Assembly: GCF_021166475.1 (NCBI RefSeq)
Contig: NZ_JAJOYS010000002.1
Location: 434,001-498,000, forward strand
Source: Pelagibacterium xiamenense
GTDB lineage: Bacteria; Pseudomonadota; Alphaproteobacteria; Rhizobiales; Devosiaceae
Reading direction: 5' to 3'
DNA length: 64,000 bases
Shown piece by piece: positions 14,811-25,247 of the stretch. Every line of letters starts with the position of its first letter. The stretch's first letter is position 1. The position numbers were made by a program, and so were the translations under genes. The notes below the pieces were generated by a model. The model was not told the DNA's origin and searched no databases. It worked only from the letters and a program-made list of their open reading frames with translations.

Positions 14811-16013
14811 TTAGCGCACTCCCGCGCAAAACGCCTCGATCCGGTCCATTGCCGCAATCAGCTCCGCGTCCGAAGCCGCGTAGGAAATCCGGAAATGCCC
14901 CGCGAGCCCGAACGCCGAGCCGTGCACCAGCGCCACGCCGTTCTCTTCGAGCAGCGCCATCACCACGTCCTCGTCGGTCGCAAGCGCCCGTCCGCCGGCG
15001 CTCGTTTTCCCGATCAGCGCCTTGCATGAGGGAAACGCGTAAAACGCCCCCTCCGGCACGAGGCAGTCGAGCCCTTCGCACGCCCGCAGCCGCGCGACCA
15101 CCATGTCGCGCCGCTCCTGGAACACCTCGCGCCACCCGGTAAGAAACCCCTGCGGCCCGTTGAGCGCCTCGACCGCCGCCCATTGCGAGATCGAGCACGC
15201 ATTGGTCGTCGACTGCCCCTGGAGCTTGGTCATCGCCTTCAAGATCTCGCGCGGCCCCGTGCAATACCCGATCCGCCACCCGGTCATCGCATGCGATTTC
15301 GAGACCCCGTTCATCGTCAGCGTCCGGCCCGCAAGCCCCGGCTCGACCTGCGCGATAGTCGCGAATTCGCGCCCGTCGTAAACCAGCACCTCATAGATGT
15401 CGTCCGTGAGGATATGCACGTTCGGATACCGCATCAGCACCGCCGCGAGCCCGCGCAGCTCGTCCGCCGAATAGGCCGCACCCGACGGGTTCGACGGGGT
15501 GTTGAGCATCACCCATTTGGTCCGCTCGGAAATCGCCGCCTCGAGCGCTTCGGGCGTCAGCTTGAACCCCGTCTCCTGGCTCGCCTGCGCGAAGACAGGC
15601 TCAGCCCCGGCCAGCCGCACGATCTCGGGGTAGGAAACCCAATAGGGCACCGGCACCACCACCTCGTCGCCCGGATTGAGCGTCGCAAGAAGCGCATTGA
15701 AGATGATCTGCTTCCCCCCGGCGGCGACGAAACAATCGTCTTCGGTGACGTCCAGCCCGTTGTCGCGCCTGAATTTCGCCGCCACCGCGCGCTTGAGTTC
15801 GACGATCCCGTCGACATTGGTATAGCGCGTCTTGCCCGCCCCGATCGCCGCCACCGCGGCGGCGCGCACGTGCTCGGGGGTGTCGAAATCCGGCTCCCCC
15901 GCCGAAAGCGCGATAACGTCGGTCCCCGCCTGCGCCATCTGCCGCGCGAGCTGGCTGATCCCGACCGTCGCCGAGGGTTGGACGCGCAACAGCGCGTCGG
16001 ACAAGAGCTGCAT
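14811..16013 (-). CDS. aspC: aspartate aminotransferase (class I, PLP)
   Basis: 400-residue fold-type-I aminotransferase interconverting aspartate + 2-oxoglutarate with oxaloacetate + glutamate (subgroup Ib, as in Rhizobium AatA). The start MQLLSDALLRVQPSATVGISQLARQMAQAG is diagnostic; ALSAGEPDFDTPEHVRAAA, the Asn of LNTPSNPSGAAYS, Asp-x-x-Tyr in LTDDIYEVLVYDG, PLP Lys in NGVSKSHAMTGWRIGY and the substrate Arg near FRISYAASD are all present. The ATG at 16013 has GGGGA upstream; the frame continues upstream to 16133 but that part is not conserved. It is divergent from the CBS-domain gene. Confidence 0.88.
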   Translation of the reverse strand: MQLLSDALLRVQPSATVGISQLARQMAQAGTDVIALSAGEPDFDTPEHVRAAAVAAIGAGKTRYTNVDGIVELKRAVAAKFRRDNGLDVTEDDCFVAAGGKQIIFNALLATLNPGDEVVVPVPYWVSYPEIVRLAGAEPVFAQASQETGFKLTPEALEAAISERTKWVMLNTPSNPSGAAYSADELRGLAAVLMRYPNVHILTDDIYEVLVYDGREFATIAQVEPGLAGRTLTMNGVSKSHAMTGWRIGYCTGPREILKAMTKLQGQSTTNACSISQWAAVEALNGPQGFLTGWREVFQERRDMVVARLRACEGLDCLVPEGAFYAFPSCKALIGKTSAGGRALATDEDVVMALLEENGVALVHGSAFGLAGHFRISYAASDAELIAAMDRIEAFCAGVR

Positions 16014-16169
16014 GGTGCGTCCCCGCCTTTGTTCCGAAATGTCTCTCCGCCGCAAAGCTATAGCGCCGGCCAGCGGTTCCCGCCACCGGGAAAGCCCGAA
16101 CTTTCGTAGCGCTTGCGAATTTGCCTGCGCCAAGGCAAGCTAACAGGGCTTGCACGAAGAGGTAGACCA

Positions 16170-16598
16170 ATGTTTGTCGAAAACATTCTCGCGGAAAAAG
16201 GCCACGACGCTTTTACGGTTCCGGCGCGTTCGACGGTGGCCGAGCTCGTCGCCACCCTGGCCAAACACAATATCGGCGCGGTCCTCGTCGTCGATGACAC
16301 CGGCTCTCTCTCGGGCATCATTTCCGAACGCGATGTTGTCCGCCAGCTCGCCCGGACCGAAGAGGGCCTCATGGCCAGGACCGTGGCCTCGATCATGACG
16401 AAAAATCCCCAGACCTGCGCCCCGACCGACACCCTCGATACAGTCATGGCCAAGATGACCCACGGCCGCTTCCGTCACCTGCCGGTGATGGATAACGGCA
16501 AGCTCGTCGGCGTCGTGTCCATCGGCGACGTGGTCAAGCGCAAGATCGAGGAAGCCGAGCAGGAAGCCGGCGCCCTGCGCGAATACATCGCGAGTTGA
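16170..16598 (+). CDS. two-CBS-domain protein
   Basis: 142-residue soluble protein built only of a CBS pair (Bateman module), which binds adenine nucleotides and may sense energy state. CBS1 spans about 5-60 (VENILAEKGHDAFTVPARSTVAELVATLAKHNIGAVLVVDDTGSLSGIISERDVVRQLA) and CBS2 about 72-130 (VASIMTKNPQTCAPTDTLDTVMAKMTHGRFRHLPVMDNGKLVGVVSIGDVVKRKI), the second with the GRFRHLPV pattern. Start ATG 16170 has GAGG upstream. It stands alone, divergent from aspC, so its partner is unknown. Confidence 0.85.
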   Translation: MFVENILAEKGHDAFTVPARSTVAELVATLAKHNIGAVLVVDDTGSLSGIISERDVVRQLARTEEGLMARTVASIMTKNPQTCAPTDTLDTVMAKMTHGRFRHLPVMDNGKLVGVVSIGDVVKRKIEEAEQEAGALREYIAS

Positions 16599-16676
16599 GG
16601 CCGTCCATCAGGCTGCTCTTGCCCGTGCTCCGGCGAATGGCTAGTACTGGCTGGAAACGTTCCAGCCGGTGCCCCC

Positions 16677-17909
16677 ATGACATCCGCAAACCTGCCGCTC
16701 GATCCGCGAGCCGTCCGCGCGCTCTTTCCCGCTTTCGCCGAGCCGGACCTCGAAGGCTGGGCATTCTTTGAAAACGCCGGCGGTTCCTACACCGCACAGC
16801 CCGTTCTCGACCGGCTGAACGCCTTTTATACCCGCACCAAGGTCCAGCCCTACGCACCCTACCCGGCATCCGAAGCCGGCGGCGCGGCGATGGATCTGGC
16901 CCATGAGCGCCTCGCCCTGGCCCTCGGCGTCACCGCCGACTGGATCCATTTCGGCCCCTCGACGACGGCCAATACCTATGTGCTCGCCACCGCCGTCGGC
17001 GAATGGCTCTCTGCTGGCGATGCCGTCATCGTCACCGATCAGGATCACGAGGCCAATTCCGGCGCCTGGCGCAAGCTCGCCGCGCGTGGCATCGCCGTGC
17101 GCGAATGGAGCGCCGACCCGCAGACCGGCCACCTCGACCCTGAAGACCTCTACGCGCTCATCGACGACACCGTCCGCCTCGTCGCCTTCCCGCACTGTTC
17201 GAATATCGTAGGCGAGATCAACCCGGTCGCCGACATCGCCGCAAGACTGCGCGCGCAAAACATCGTTTCGGTCGTCGACGGCGTCTCCTATGCGCCCCAC
17301 GGCCTCCCGGACGTCGCGGCGCTGGGCACCGACATCTACCTCTTTTCCGCCTACAAGACCTACGGCCCCCACCAGGGCGTCATGGTCATCCGTCCCGAAA
17401 TCAACGCCACGCTCCCCAATCAGGGCCATTTCTTCAATGCCGGCCTGCCGCGCAAGCGCATGACCCCCGCGGGCCCCGATCACGCCCAGATCGCGGCGAG
17501 CGCCGGTATCGCGGATTATCTCGAAGCCGTCGCCGCCCTCGCCCCCAAGACCGGCGAGACCAACCCCTTCCGCCGCGCCGCGCAAGCCATGCACGACCAG
17601 GAGCAGGTCCTCCTCGCCCCGCTCATGGACTATCTCAAAGCCCGCACCGACCTGCGCCTCATCGGCCCCACCGATCCGTCCCGCCGCGCACCCACCGTTT
17701 CCATTGCGCTCGACGAACCCGGCGTTGCCGCCGCAAAGCGTCTCGCACGCCACAGGATCATGGCCTCGGGCGGCGATTTTTACGCCTACCGCCTCATGCA
17801 GCGCTTGGGGCTCGCGCCGGAAACCGGCGTCCTCCGCGTGAGCTTCGTGCATTATACGACACCCGGGGAAGTTGACCGCCTCATCGCCGCGCTGGACGCC
17901 GAACTATGA
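16677..17909 (+). CDS. aminotransferase class V-fold (cysteine desulfurase-like) PLP enzyme
   Basis: 410-residue fold-type-I PLP enzyme of the class V group. Visible features are ENAGGSYTAQPVL at the N-terminus, HFGPSTTANTYVLA (phosphate-binding turn), DQDHEANSGAW, AFPHCSNIVGEINPVADI, SVVDGVSYAPHG (Asp that binds PLP) and the PLP lysine in YLFSAYKTYGPHQGV. The mobile active-site Cys loop of SufS/IscS is not recognisable, so I do not call it a cysteine desulfurase; it could be a lyase or transferase of unknown substrate. Its stop overlaps the start of the DMT transporter gene by 4 bp (ATGA), so the two are translationally coupled and may act on one metabolite. Confidence 0.8.
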   Translation: MTSANLPLDPRAVRALFPAFAEPDLEGWAFFENAGGSYTAQPVLDRLNAFYTRTKVQPYAPYPASEAGGAAMDLAHERLALALGVTADWIHFGPSTTANTYVLATAVGEWLSAGDAVIVTDQDHEANSGAWRKLAARGIAVREWSADPQTGHLDPEDLYALIDDTVRLVAFPHCSNIVGEINPVADIAARLRAQNIVSVVDGVSYAPHGLPDVAALGTDIYLFSAYKTYGPHQGVMVIRPEINATLPNQGHFFNAGLPRKRMTPAGPDHAQIAASAGIADYLEAVAALAPKTGETNPFRRAAQAMHDQEQVLLAPLMDYLKARTDLRLIGPTDPSRRAPTVSIALDEPGVAAAKRLARHRIMASGGDFYAYRLMQRLGLAPETGVLRVSFVHYTTPGEVDRLIAALDAEL

Positions 17910-18826
17910 CCGCCACGACCGCCCCCGCGCCCATGTCCCGTCCCGTCGCCCTGGGCTGTTTGCTGCTCGCCACAATCGTCTGGGGCCTCGCCTTCATCGC
18001 GCAGAAATCCGCCATGGGCGTGATGGGTCCGCTGACCTTCCTCGCCGCGCGATATCTCCTCGGCGGCCTGCTCATCGTCCCGCTCGCCCTGCGCGAGGAC
18101 CGCCGCCAGCCACAACGCCTGACGCGCCGCCAATGGCTCCTGATCGGCTTTCTAAGTTTCAACTTCTTCATGGGCTCGTGGCTGCAACAGGCGGGGCTCG
18201 CCCACACCACCGTCACCAACGGGGGCTTCCTCACGGGCCTTTACGTCTTCTTCGTGCCCCTGATCCTCCTCGTCGTGTTCCGTACCCCGCCGCACAAGAT
18301 CGTCTGGCTCTGCGCACCCGTCGCGTTGATCGGGCTTTACCTCCTGAACGGCGCGCGGCTCGACGGCCTCAACCCCGGCGACGGGCTCGTCATCGGCAGC
18401 GCCGTCTTCTGGGCGCTGCACGTCCTGATGCTGGGTTTTCTCGCTAAGGAAACCGGGCGCCCGATCTTCGTTTCTTCGGCCAGCTTCCTCATCGCCGGCC
18501 TCCTGAGCCTCGTTGGCGCCTTCGCCATCGAAACGCCGACCATGGAGGCCCTCAGCCTTGGCTGGGTGGAAATCCTCTATGCCGGCGTCTTCTCGACCGC
18601 CATCGGCTTCACGCTCCAGGCCATCGGCCAGCAGCACGTCCCTCCGGCCAACGCCGCGATCATCCTCTCGGCCGAAAGCCTCTTTGCGGCCCTGGGCGGT
18701 GCCGTTGTCCTCGGCGAACGCCTCCTGCCGCTGGGCTATCTCGGCGCCGGCTGCATTTTCATGGCCATCGTTCTGGTGGAGGTCATCCCCACGTTGAGGA
18801 AAAGGCCCGCCGCGTCTATTCCGTGA
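17906..18826 (+). CDS. DMT superfamily (EamA) transporter
   Basis: 306-residue inner-membrane protein with ten hydrophobic helices in two EamA repeats: repeat 1 starts LGCLLLATIVWGLAFIAQKSAM, repeat 2 PGDGLVIGSAVFWALHVLMLGFLAKE. Such proteins usually export amino acids, nucleosides or other small metabolites. It is coupled by ATGA overlap to the PLP enzyme gene, so the exported compound may be linked to that enzyme (inference). Its 3' end overlaps the 3' end of the convergent DUF2147 gene by 11 bases. Confidence 0.87.
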   Translation: MTATTAPAPMSRPVALGCLLLATIVWGLAFIAQKSAMGVMGPLTFLAARYLLGGLLIVPLALREDRRQPQRLTRRQWLLIGFLSFNFFMGSWLQQAGLAHTTVTNGGFLTGLYVFFVPLILLVVFRTPPHKIVWLCAPVALIGLYLLNGARLDGLNPGDGLVIGSAVFWALHVLMLGFLAKETGRPIFVSSASFLIAGLLSLVGAFAIETPTMEALSLGWVEILYAGVFSTAIGFTLQAIGQQHVPPANAAIILSAESLFAALGGAVVLGERLLPLGYLGAGCIFMAIVLVEVIPTLRKRPAASIP

Positions 18827-19226
18827 CCTTGGTGAGGTGGATTTTCTCGCAGAAGACAAAGAGCGCGCAGGCATTGAGCGCCATCTCGTCGGGATTGCGC
18901 ATCGTCAGCGTGCCGTCGATGTTGAAGCCCTCGAGTGATACATTGCCCTTCCACTGATTGCCCGCGATCTGCCGCGCATCCGAGAAGATGTAGGTGTTGA
19001 GGTATTTGGTGTTCCGGGCGTCCTGAACGTCCTCGCGGATCCAGATCAGCTCGGCGCACAGCCGGTCGCCATTGTCACCGCAATAGGTGAATTCGTACCG
19101 CGATTCCTTGTTGTCCGGCTCCCAGATCCCCGTCGGATCGAGGGCCATCGCCGGCGCCATCGCGCCCAGCACAAGTCCCGCCGCCGCAACCATACGCATC
19201 AGCGTTCCGCCAAATCCAGAAATCAT
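18816..19226 (-). CDS. DUF2147 family exported protein
   Basis: 136 residues from the ATG at 19226, which has GGAG seven bases upstream; an ATG six codons earlier (19244) is less likely. Signal peptide of about 28 residues (MISGFGGTLMRMVAAAGLVLGAMAPAMA) with cleavage after AMA. The mature part (LDPTGIWEPDNKESRYEFTYCGDNGDRLCAELIWI...) is the DUF2147 beta-barrel domain, with four cysteines likely paired in the periplasm. Function unknown. The last codons overlap the transporter gene on the other strand. Confidence 0.78.
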   Translation of the reverse strand: MISGFGGTLMRMVAAAGLVLGAMAPAMALDPTGIWEPDNKESRYEFTYCGDNGDRLCAELIWIREDVQDARNTKYLNTYIFSDARQIAGNQWKGNVSLEGFNIDGTLTMRNPDEMALNACALFVFCEKIHLTKVTE

Positions 19227-19564
19227 GGTGAAACTCCAAGTCAAGGGTAAGTGTCGGCGCCAGGATCGGAAACACCGCCTGAACGGACGATGAACTGGTT
19301 ATGGCGAAAAAATGCGTCACATCAATGTCATCTGCCCCACCTAATGTCGCCCCCGCAGTCGGCCTACCCCGCCGCTGCCCCGCAAAACGGGCCACACCCG
19401 CACCGGCCCACGCCGACTCCCAATCGGCACCTCCATGCGGTCGCCACCCCCGGCGGCCGTTTTTTCTTGTTCAAAGAACCTGTGGACGCCCGGGAACCTG
19501 CCGCCCCATAGCGCGCGGACCGCGCTAAAACCGGAAAAAGCGAACACCGGACAAGGCGCGGGGC
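19227..19564. other. intergenic stretch with an orphan terminator
   Basis: 338 bases between divergently placed DUF2147 and tdk. No gene is supported. It carries a plus-strand terminator (19439-19465) that no plus-strand gene explains, and GTTC-AAA-GAAC at about 19469-19479. Confidence 0.45.
19439..19465 (+). terminator. orphan rho-independent terminator
   Basis: Stem GGTCGCC (19439-19445) with GGCGGCC (19452-19458), one G-T wobble, loop ACCCCC, tail GTTTTTT. No coding gene ends here on the plus strand, so it may end a small RNA beginning within the preceding ~150 bases. Confidence 0.6.
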
Positions 19565-20152
19565 GTGGCCAAACTCTACTTTTCCTATGCCGCAATGAAC
19601 GCAGGCAAATCCACCATCCTCCTGCAGGCATCGTACAATTACCGCGAACGTGGCATGGCCACGCTCTTGTTCACCGCCGCCCTCGACGACCGCGCCGGCA
19701 CCGGCGTCATCGCCTCCCGGATCGGCCTGCACGACAACGCCCGCCTCTTTGACGCATCGCACGACCTCTTTGCCCAGATCGAGGCGGCCCACACAGCCGG
19801 CCCCTTGAGCTGCGTTTTCGTCGACGAAGCCCAGTTCCTGACCCCCGAACAGGTCTGGCAACTCGCCCGCGTCGCCGACCGGCTCGGCATCCCCGTCATG
19901 TGCTACGGGCTCAGGACCGACTTCCAGGGCAAGCTCTTCCCCGGCTCGGCCGAGCTCCTCGCCATCGCCGACACCTTGCGCGAAATCCGCACCATCTGCG
20001 AATGCGGCGCCAAGGCGACGATGGTCGTGCGTCTCAACGCCGACGGCACGCCGATCCTTGAGGGCGAACAAGTCGACATCGGCGGCAACGACAAATACAT
20101 TTCACTGTGCCGCCGGCACTGGGAAGAAAGGGTCGGCCGCAATCCGGGATAG
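19565..20152 (+). CDS. tdk: thymidine kinase
   Basis: 195-residue type II thymidine kinase, phosphorylating thymidine (deoxyuridine) with ATP in the salvage pathway. GTG start at 19565 gives MAKLYFSYAAMNAGKSTILLQASYNYRERG with the P-loop MNAGKST; DEAQFLTPEQVWQLA is the Walker B/lid region; YGLRTDFQGKLFPGS is the substrate-binding segment; zinc ligands are CECGAKATMVVRL and the C-terminal CRRHW. All are intact. The thioesterase gene follows 6 bp downstream, suggesting one transcript. Confidence 0.93.
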   Translation: MAKLYFSYAAMNAGKSTILLQASYNYRERGMATLLFTAALDDRAGTGVIASRIGLHDNARLFDASHDLFAQIEAAHTAGPLSCVFVDEAQFLTPEQVWQLARVADRLGIPVMCYGLRTDFQGKLFPGSAELLAIADTLREIRTICECGAKATMVVRLNADGTPILEGEQVDIGGNDKYISLCRRHWEERVGRNPG

Positions 20153-20158
20153 GAACAT

Positions 20159-20566
20159 ATGGCAGACCTCACGCAAATGACGACCATCGACACGCAGACC
20201 GAACCCAGGGGCGAACTGACTGTCCGCACCATGCCCATGCCCGCCGACACCAACCAGGCCGGCGACATCTTCGGTGGCTACGTCATGAGCCAGATGGACA
20301 TCGCCGGTGCCATCTGCGCCATCGAGCGCGTCGGCGGCCGCGTGGCGACGGTCGCGGTCAAGGGCATGACCTTCATCGCCCCGGTCAAGGTCGGGGACGT
20401 GCTGTGCATCTATGCGTGGATCGAAAAAATCGGCACCACCTCGATCACCATCGGTCTCGAGGGCTGGACCAAGAACCGCGAAAACCCCACGCGCACCAAG
20501 GTCTCGGACGCCCATTTCATCTATGTGGCGCTCGACGACGACGGCAAGAAGCGCGTCATTACCTGA
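20159..20566 (+). CDS. acyl-CoA thioesterase, YciA-like hotdog protein
   Basis: 135-residue hotdog-fold hydrolase of acyl-CoA thioesters. The hallmark is TMPMPADTNQAGDIFGGYVMSQMDIAGAI, in which the Asn-x-x-Gly-x-x-Phe-Gly segment and the Asp form the active site at the dimer interface; VKGMTFIAPVKVGDVLCIYAWI is the second hotdog strand set. Length and motifs match YciA. It lies 6 bp behind tdk and is probably cotranscribed; the pairing has no obvious metabolic logic. Convergent with the MOSC gene. Confidence 0.87.
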   Translation: MADLTQMTTIDTQTEPRGELTVRTMPMPADTNQAGDIFGGYVMSQMDIAGAICAIERVGGRVATVAVKGMTFIAPVKVGDVLCIYAWIEKIGTTSITIGLEGWTKNRENPTRTKVSDAHFIYVALDDDGKKRVIT

Positions 20567-20586
20567 TAGGCGGGTCTGCGGCGTCT

Positions 20587-21234
20587 CTAGGCATTGTCCA
20601 GATGCGCCGCACGCCATGCCAACGCAATATTCCGTGCACGCTCGGCGATCGGGAGGGCCAGAAGGCGCTCCACCACGTCGCGCCCTGGAAGTGTCTTCAT
20701 GAAGACAAGCTCGAAATGGTCCTCGAGCGTAAGCCTGTCGCCGGCGAACGGCACGAGCCTGAGCGCCTGCCCCGCCTCGAGTTGTCCTTGTGCGATGACC
20801 CGCAGATAGGCCCCCGGCCGCGCCGCATCCCGGAACCGTTTGACGAACCCCGGGTCGCCCATCTTGGCCGCGAATTTCGCGCACGGAATGCGCGGCGCGG
20901 TCACCTCCATCTCCACCCCGCCCGCGATCAGCCGGTCGCCGATGCACAAGGTGGACGATTCGAGCCCCGATACAGTGAGATTTTCCCCGAACTGCCCCGG
21001 CTCCGTCGCGACACCCTGATCCGCCCACCAGCGGTAGTCGTCGCTCGAATAGAGATAAAGCGCCTGATCCGGTCCGCCGTGATTATGCGTATCGACGACA
21101 GCGTCCTTGGCGATCCCCAGCCGGGTCACCGCAACAGGCCCCTCGACCGGCCGTTTGTATATCCCCGTGCGAACCTCGGGGCGTCTCGGGTCGATCGGCT
21201 CCGGACGACCGATATTGATGCTGACGATCTTCAT
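20587..21234 (-). CDS. MOSC domain protein (YiiM-like)
   Basis: 215-residue molybdenum cofactor sulfurase C-terminal domain protein. GIYKRPVEGPVAVTRLGIAKDAVVDTHNHGGPDQALYLYSSDDYRWW and PGQFGENLTVSGLE are typical of YiiM/YuaD proteins; the conserved Cys that can carry persulfide or bind Moco is in RIPCAKFAAKM. The C-terminal three-helix extension (LLALPIAERARNIALAWRAAHL) is also family-like. Such proteins can reduce N-hydroxylated compounds as Moco enzymes. It stands alone here; the molybdopterin synthase genes moaD/moaE lie 30 kb away. Confidence 0.83.
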   Translation of the reverse strand: MKIVSINIGRPEPIDPRRPEVRTGIYKRPVEGPVAVTRLGIAKDAVVDTHNHGGPDQALYLYSSDDYRWWADQGVATEPGQFGENLTVSGLESSTLCIGDRLIAGGVEMEVTAPRIPCAKFAAKMGDPGFVKRFRDAARPGAYLRVIAQGQLEAGQALRLVPFAGDRLTLEDHFELVFMKTLPGRDVVERLLALPIAERARNIALAWRAAHLDNA

Positions 21235-21368
21235 GGCTGCACGTCCCCGACTCGGTTCAACCTGTAACGCAGTGAATTTGTACCGCCCCTTTGCGGCAAT
21301 CCCAAATCTCGGTCACAATGTTCATGTCCGGTTCAACTGCAATACGCTAAATGCAGTGCGAGTTGTTC

Positions 21369-21393
21369 GGAATAGCGCAGACCAGTGCGCGTT
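21369..21393 (+). promoter_or_regulatory. candidate EcfG-type (general stress) promoter
   Basis: GGAAT (21369-21373), 16 bases, CGTT (21390-21393), one mismatch from the alphaproteobacterial general-stress pattern GGAAC-N16/17-CGTT, 70 bp upstream of the secreted SH3/crystallin-like gene. Short pattern, so moderate evidence. Confidence 0.35.
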
Positions 21394-21462
21394 TCGGCAA
21401 GGAACCAAAAAGGCATTTGCGGCCTTTTCAAAATAAAGCCATTGCCTCTGAGGGAGAGCATT

Positions 21463-22095
21463 ATGTCGTTCAGGAAATTCGCCGCCGCTGCGGCTCTTGC
21501 CATCGCCGGGCTGATCGCCAGCGCGTCCGCGGCGTTCGCCTATGAAGCCTACGCCACCACCGCGCTCAACGTCCGCTCGGGACCTGGCACGAATTACAAC
21601 GTTGTGGGCTCGCTGCAGGCCAATCAGGTCGTCGAGGTCGTGGAGTGCAACACCTCTGGCAGCTGGTGCCGCATCCAGGCGCCGAACGTGCGCGGCTGGT
21701 CATCGGCCAACTACCTGCGCCCCATCTCCAATGGCACGCCCTCGCGCCCTTCTGAACCCGAAGTCGGCATTTCGGTGCAGACCCCCAATTTCAGCTTCTC
21801 GATCGGCTCGGGCCAGCGTCCCGGCGCAACGCCTCCGGCGAGCGGCCGTATCTGTTTCTTTGAGAACTACAACTATTCGGGCCGCCGCTTCTGTGTCGGC
21901 TACGGCGACAGCGACCGTTCGCTTGGCACCTTCTGGAACAACCGCATCCGCTCCGCCGAAGTGGAAGGCGATATCGCCGCCACGATCTGCACCGGCGACG
22001 ACTTCCGCGGCCAGTGCGCGGTGATCGACCGCTCGGTGCGCTCGGTCGGCTTCCTTGCCGACGAAGTCTCGTCCTACTACGTAGACCGCCGCTAA
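21463..22095 (+). CDS. secreted SH3b + beta/gamma-crystallin-like (peptidase inhibitor I36) protein
   Basis: 210 residues from the ATG at 21463, with AGGGAGAG upstream. Signal peptide of ~25 residues ending SASAAFA. A bacterial SH3 domain follows (YATTALNVRSGPGTNYNVVGSLQANQVVEVVECNTSGSWCRIQAPNVRGWSSANYL), then a Ser/Pro linker (PSRPSEPE), then a Cys-rich domain with Greek-key pattern (RICFFENYNYSGRRFCVGYGDSDRSL... and ...CTGDDFRGQCAVIDRSV), as in I36 inhibitors and beta/gamma-crystallins. Probably periplasmic, binding the cell wall through SH3b. A possible stress promoter lies upstream and a strong terminator downstream. A related but simpler SH3 protein is encoded at 45198. Confidence 0.8.
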   Translation: MSFRKFAAAAALAIAGLIASASAAFAYEAYATTALNVRSGPGTNYNVVGSLQANQVVEVVECNTSGSWCRIQAPNVRGWSSANYLRPISNGTPSRPSEPEVGISVQTPNFSFSIGSGQRPGATPPASGRICFFENYNYSGRRFCVGYGDSDRSLGTFWNNRIRSAEVEGDIAATICTGDDFRGQCAVIDRSVRSVGFLADEVSSYYVDRR

Positions 22096-22121
22096 CGCAG
22101 CGAGGCTTGTCACCGGAACTG

Positions 22122-22153
22122 CGCCCGTCCCGATCCCCGGGGCGGGCGTTTTT
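22122..22153 (+). terminator. terminator of the SH3/crystallin-like gene
   Basis: A 10-bp stem (22122-22131 with 22139-22148, one T-G pair), loop GATCCCC, tail TTTTT. Confidence 0.88.
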
Positions 22154-22223
22154 CCGTCTCGGACCCACTCACAAATAAATAATTAAACATGATGTAATGT
22201 TGATTAAAAGCTGCTTAAAACGC

Positions 22224-22251
22224 TTGTTCGAACAAATGCATGATTTATAAT
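22224..22251 (+). promoter_or_regulatory. promoter with palindromic -35 region
   Basis: TTGTTC (22224-22229), 16-base spacer, TATAAT (22246-22251, perfect consensus). The -35 lies inside the perfect 12-bp palindrome TTGTTCGAACAA (22224-22235), a plausible operator. It drives the 90-residue protein gene at 22294. The surrounding ~60 bases are markedly A/T-rich. Confidence 0.55.
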
Positions 22252-22293
22252 CGGCTTGTGGGGACGATGCTGTAAAAGCGGAGGGGAAGACTG

Positions 22294-22566
22294 ATGGATA
22301 TTGCAGCAATTATAGCACAACTTATCGGCGGCGCCGCAGGCGGCGCTGCCACAGGCAAGGCTGTCAAACAGTCCGATCTTGGAAACGTCGGCAATCTTGT
22401 CGCCGGCGCCATAGGCGGACTGGGCGGCGGCTGGGTTTTCGGGTCCATGACCGGCATGGGTGGCGGCGAGATCGGCGCCATTGTCGGCCAGTTGATCAGC
22501 GGCGGCGTTGGCGGCGGCGTCCTGCAGCTCATCGTGGGCTTCATCAAGAACAAGATGATGGCCTAG
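22294..22566 (+). CDS. small glycine-rich membrane protein, unknown
   Basis: 90-residue protein rich in Gly, Ala and Ile with repeated GxxxG/GGxGG patterns (LIGGAAGGAATGKAV, LVAGAIGGLGGGWVFGSMTGMGGGEIGAIVGQLISGGVGGGVLQLIVGFIKNK), suggesting glycine-zipper membrane helices. No signal peptide or named domain. It has a consensus promoter with a palindromic -35 and its own terminator, so it is a real, independently expressed small gene. The ribosome site is weak (GGGGAAGACTG). Toxin, pore or membrane-stress roles are possible but nothing in the context supports one. Confidence 0.62.
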   Translation: MDIAAIIAQLIGGAAGGAATGKAVKQSDLGNVGNLVAGAIGGLGGGWVFGSMTGMGGGEIGAIVGQLISGGVGGGVLQLIVGFIKNKMMA

Positions 22567-22605
22567 ACCTCCGGCCGGCCGGGGCCTTAAGACACCCGCG
22601 CAGCG

Positions 22606-22623
22606 CACGATGGTTTCATCGTG
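22606..22623 (+). other. 7-bp hairpin in the 3' region
   Basis: CACGATG-GTTT-CATCGTG perfect stem, 40 nt after the small membrane protein stop and just before the terminator. Confidence 0.4.
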
Positions 22624-22646
22624 GTCAGCATACGGATGAAAATTGC

Positions 22647-22680
22647 GCCCTGCCACCACCGGCGGCAGGGCCTTTCTTTT
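22647..22680 (+). terminator. terminator after the small membrane protein gene
   Basis: GCCCTGCC (22647-22654) with GGCAGGGC (22664-22671), tail CTTTCTTTTG; immediately upstream of the copA promoter. Confidence 0.8.
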
Positions 22681-22689
22681 GTCCGGCCC

Positions 22690-22720
22690 TTGACCTTCCC
22701 ATCATGGGAAGCCTTATATC
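22690..22720 (+). promoter_or_regulatory. CueR-type copper promoter of the copA operon
   Basis: TTGACC (22690-22695), 19-base spacer, TATATC (22715-22720). The spacer carries the dyad CTTCCC-ATCAT-GGGAAG, the CueR box. The operon encodes a CueR-like activator, completing the loop: Cu(I)-CueR untwists the promoter and turns on copA-cueR-copZ. Confidence 0.8.
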
Positions 22721-22745
22721 GGGGGCCGGATAAAGGATCGACACC

Positions 22746-25243
<2,498 letters not shown>

Positions 25244-25247
<4 letters not shown>

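Noticed and set aside
16677-17909. Calling the class V PLP enzyme a cysteine desulfurase
   Set aside because: The catalytic Cys loop of SufS/IscS is not recognisable and no Fe-S genes are adjacent.
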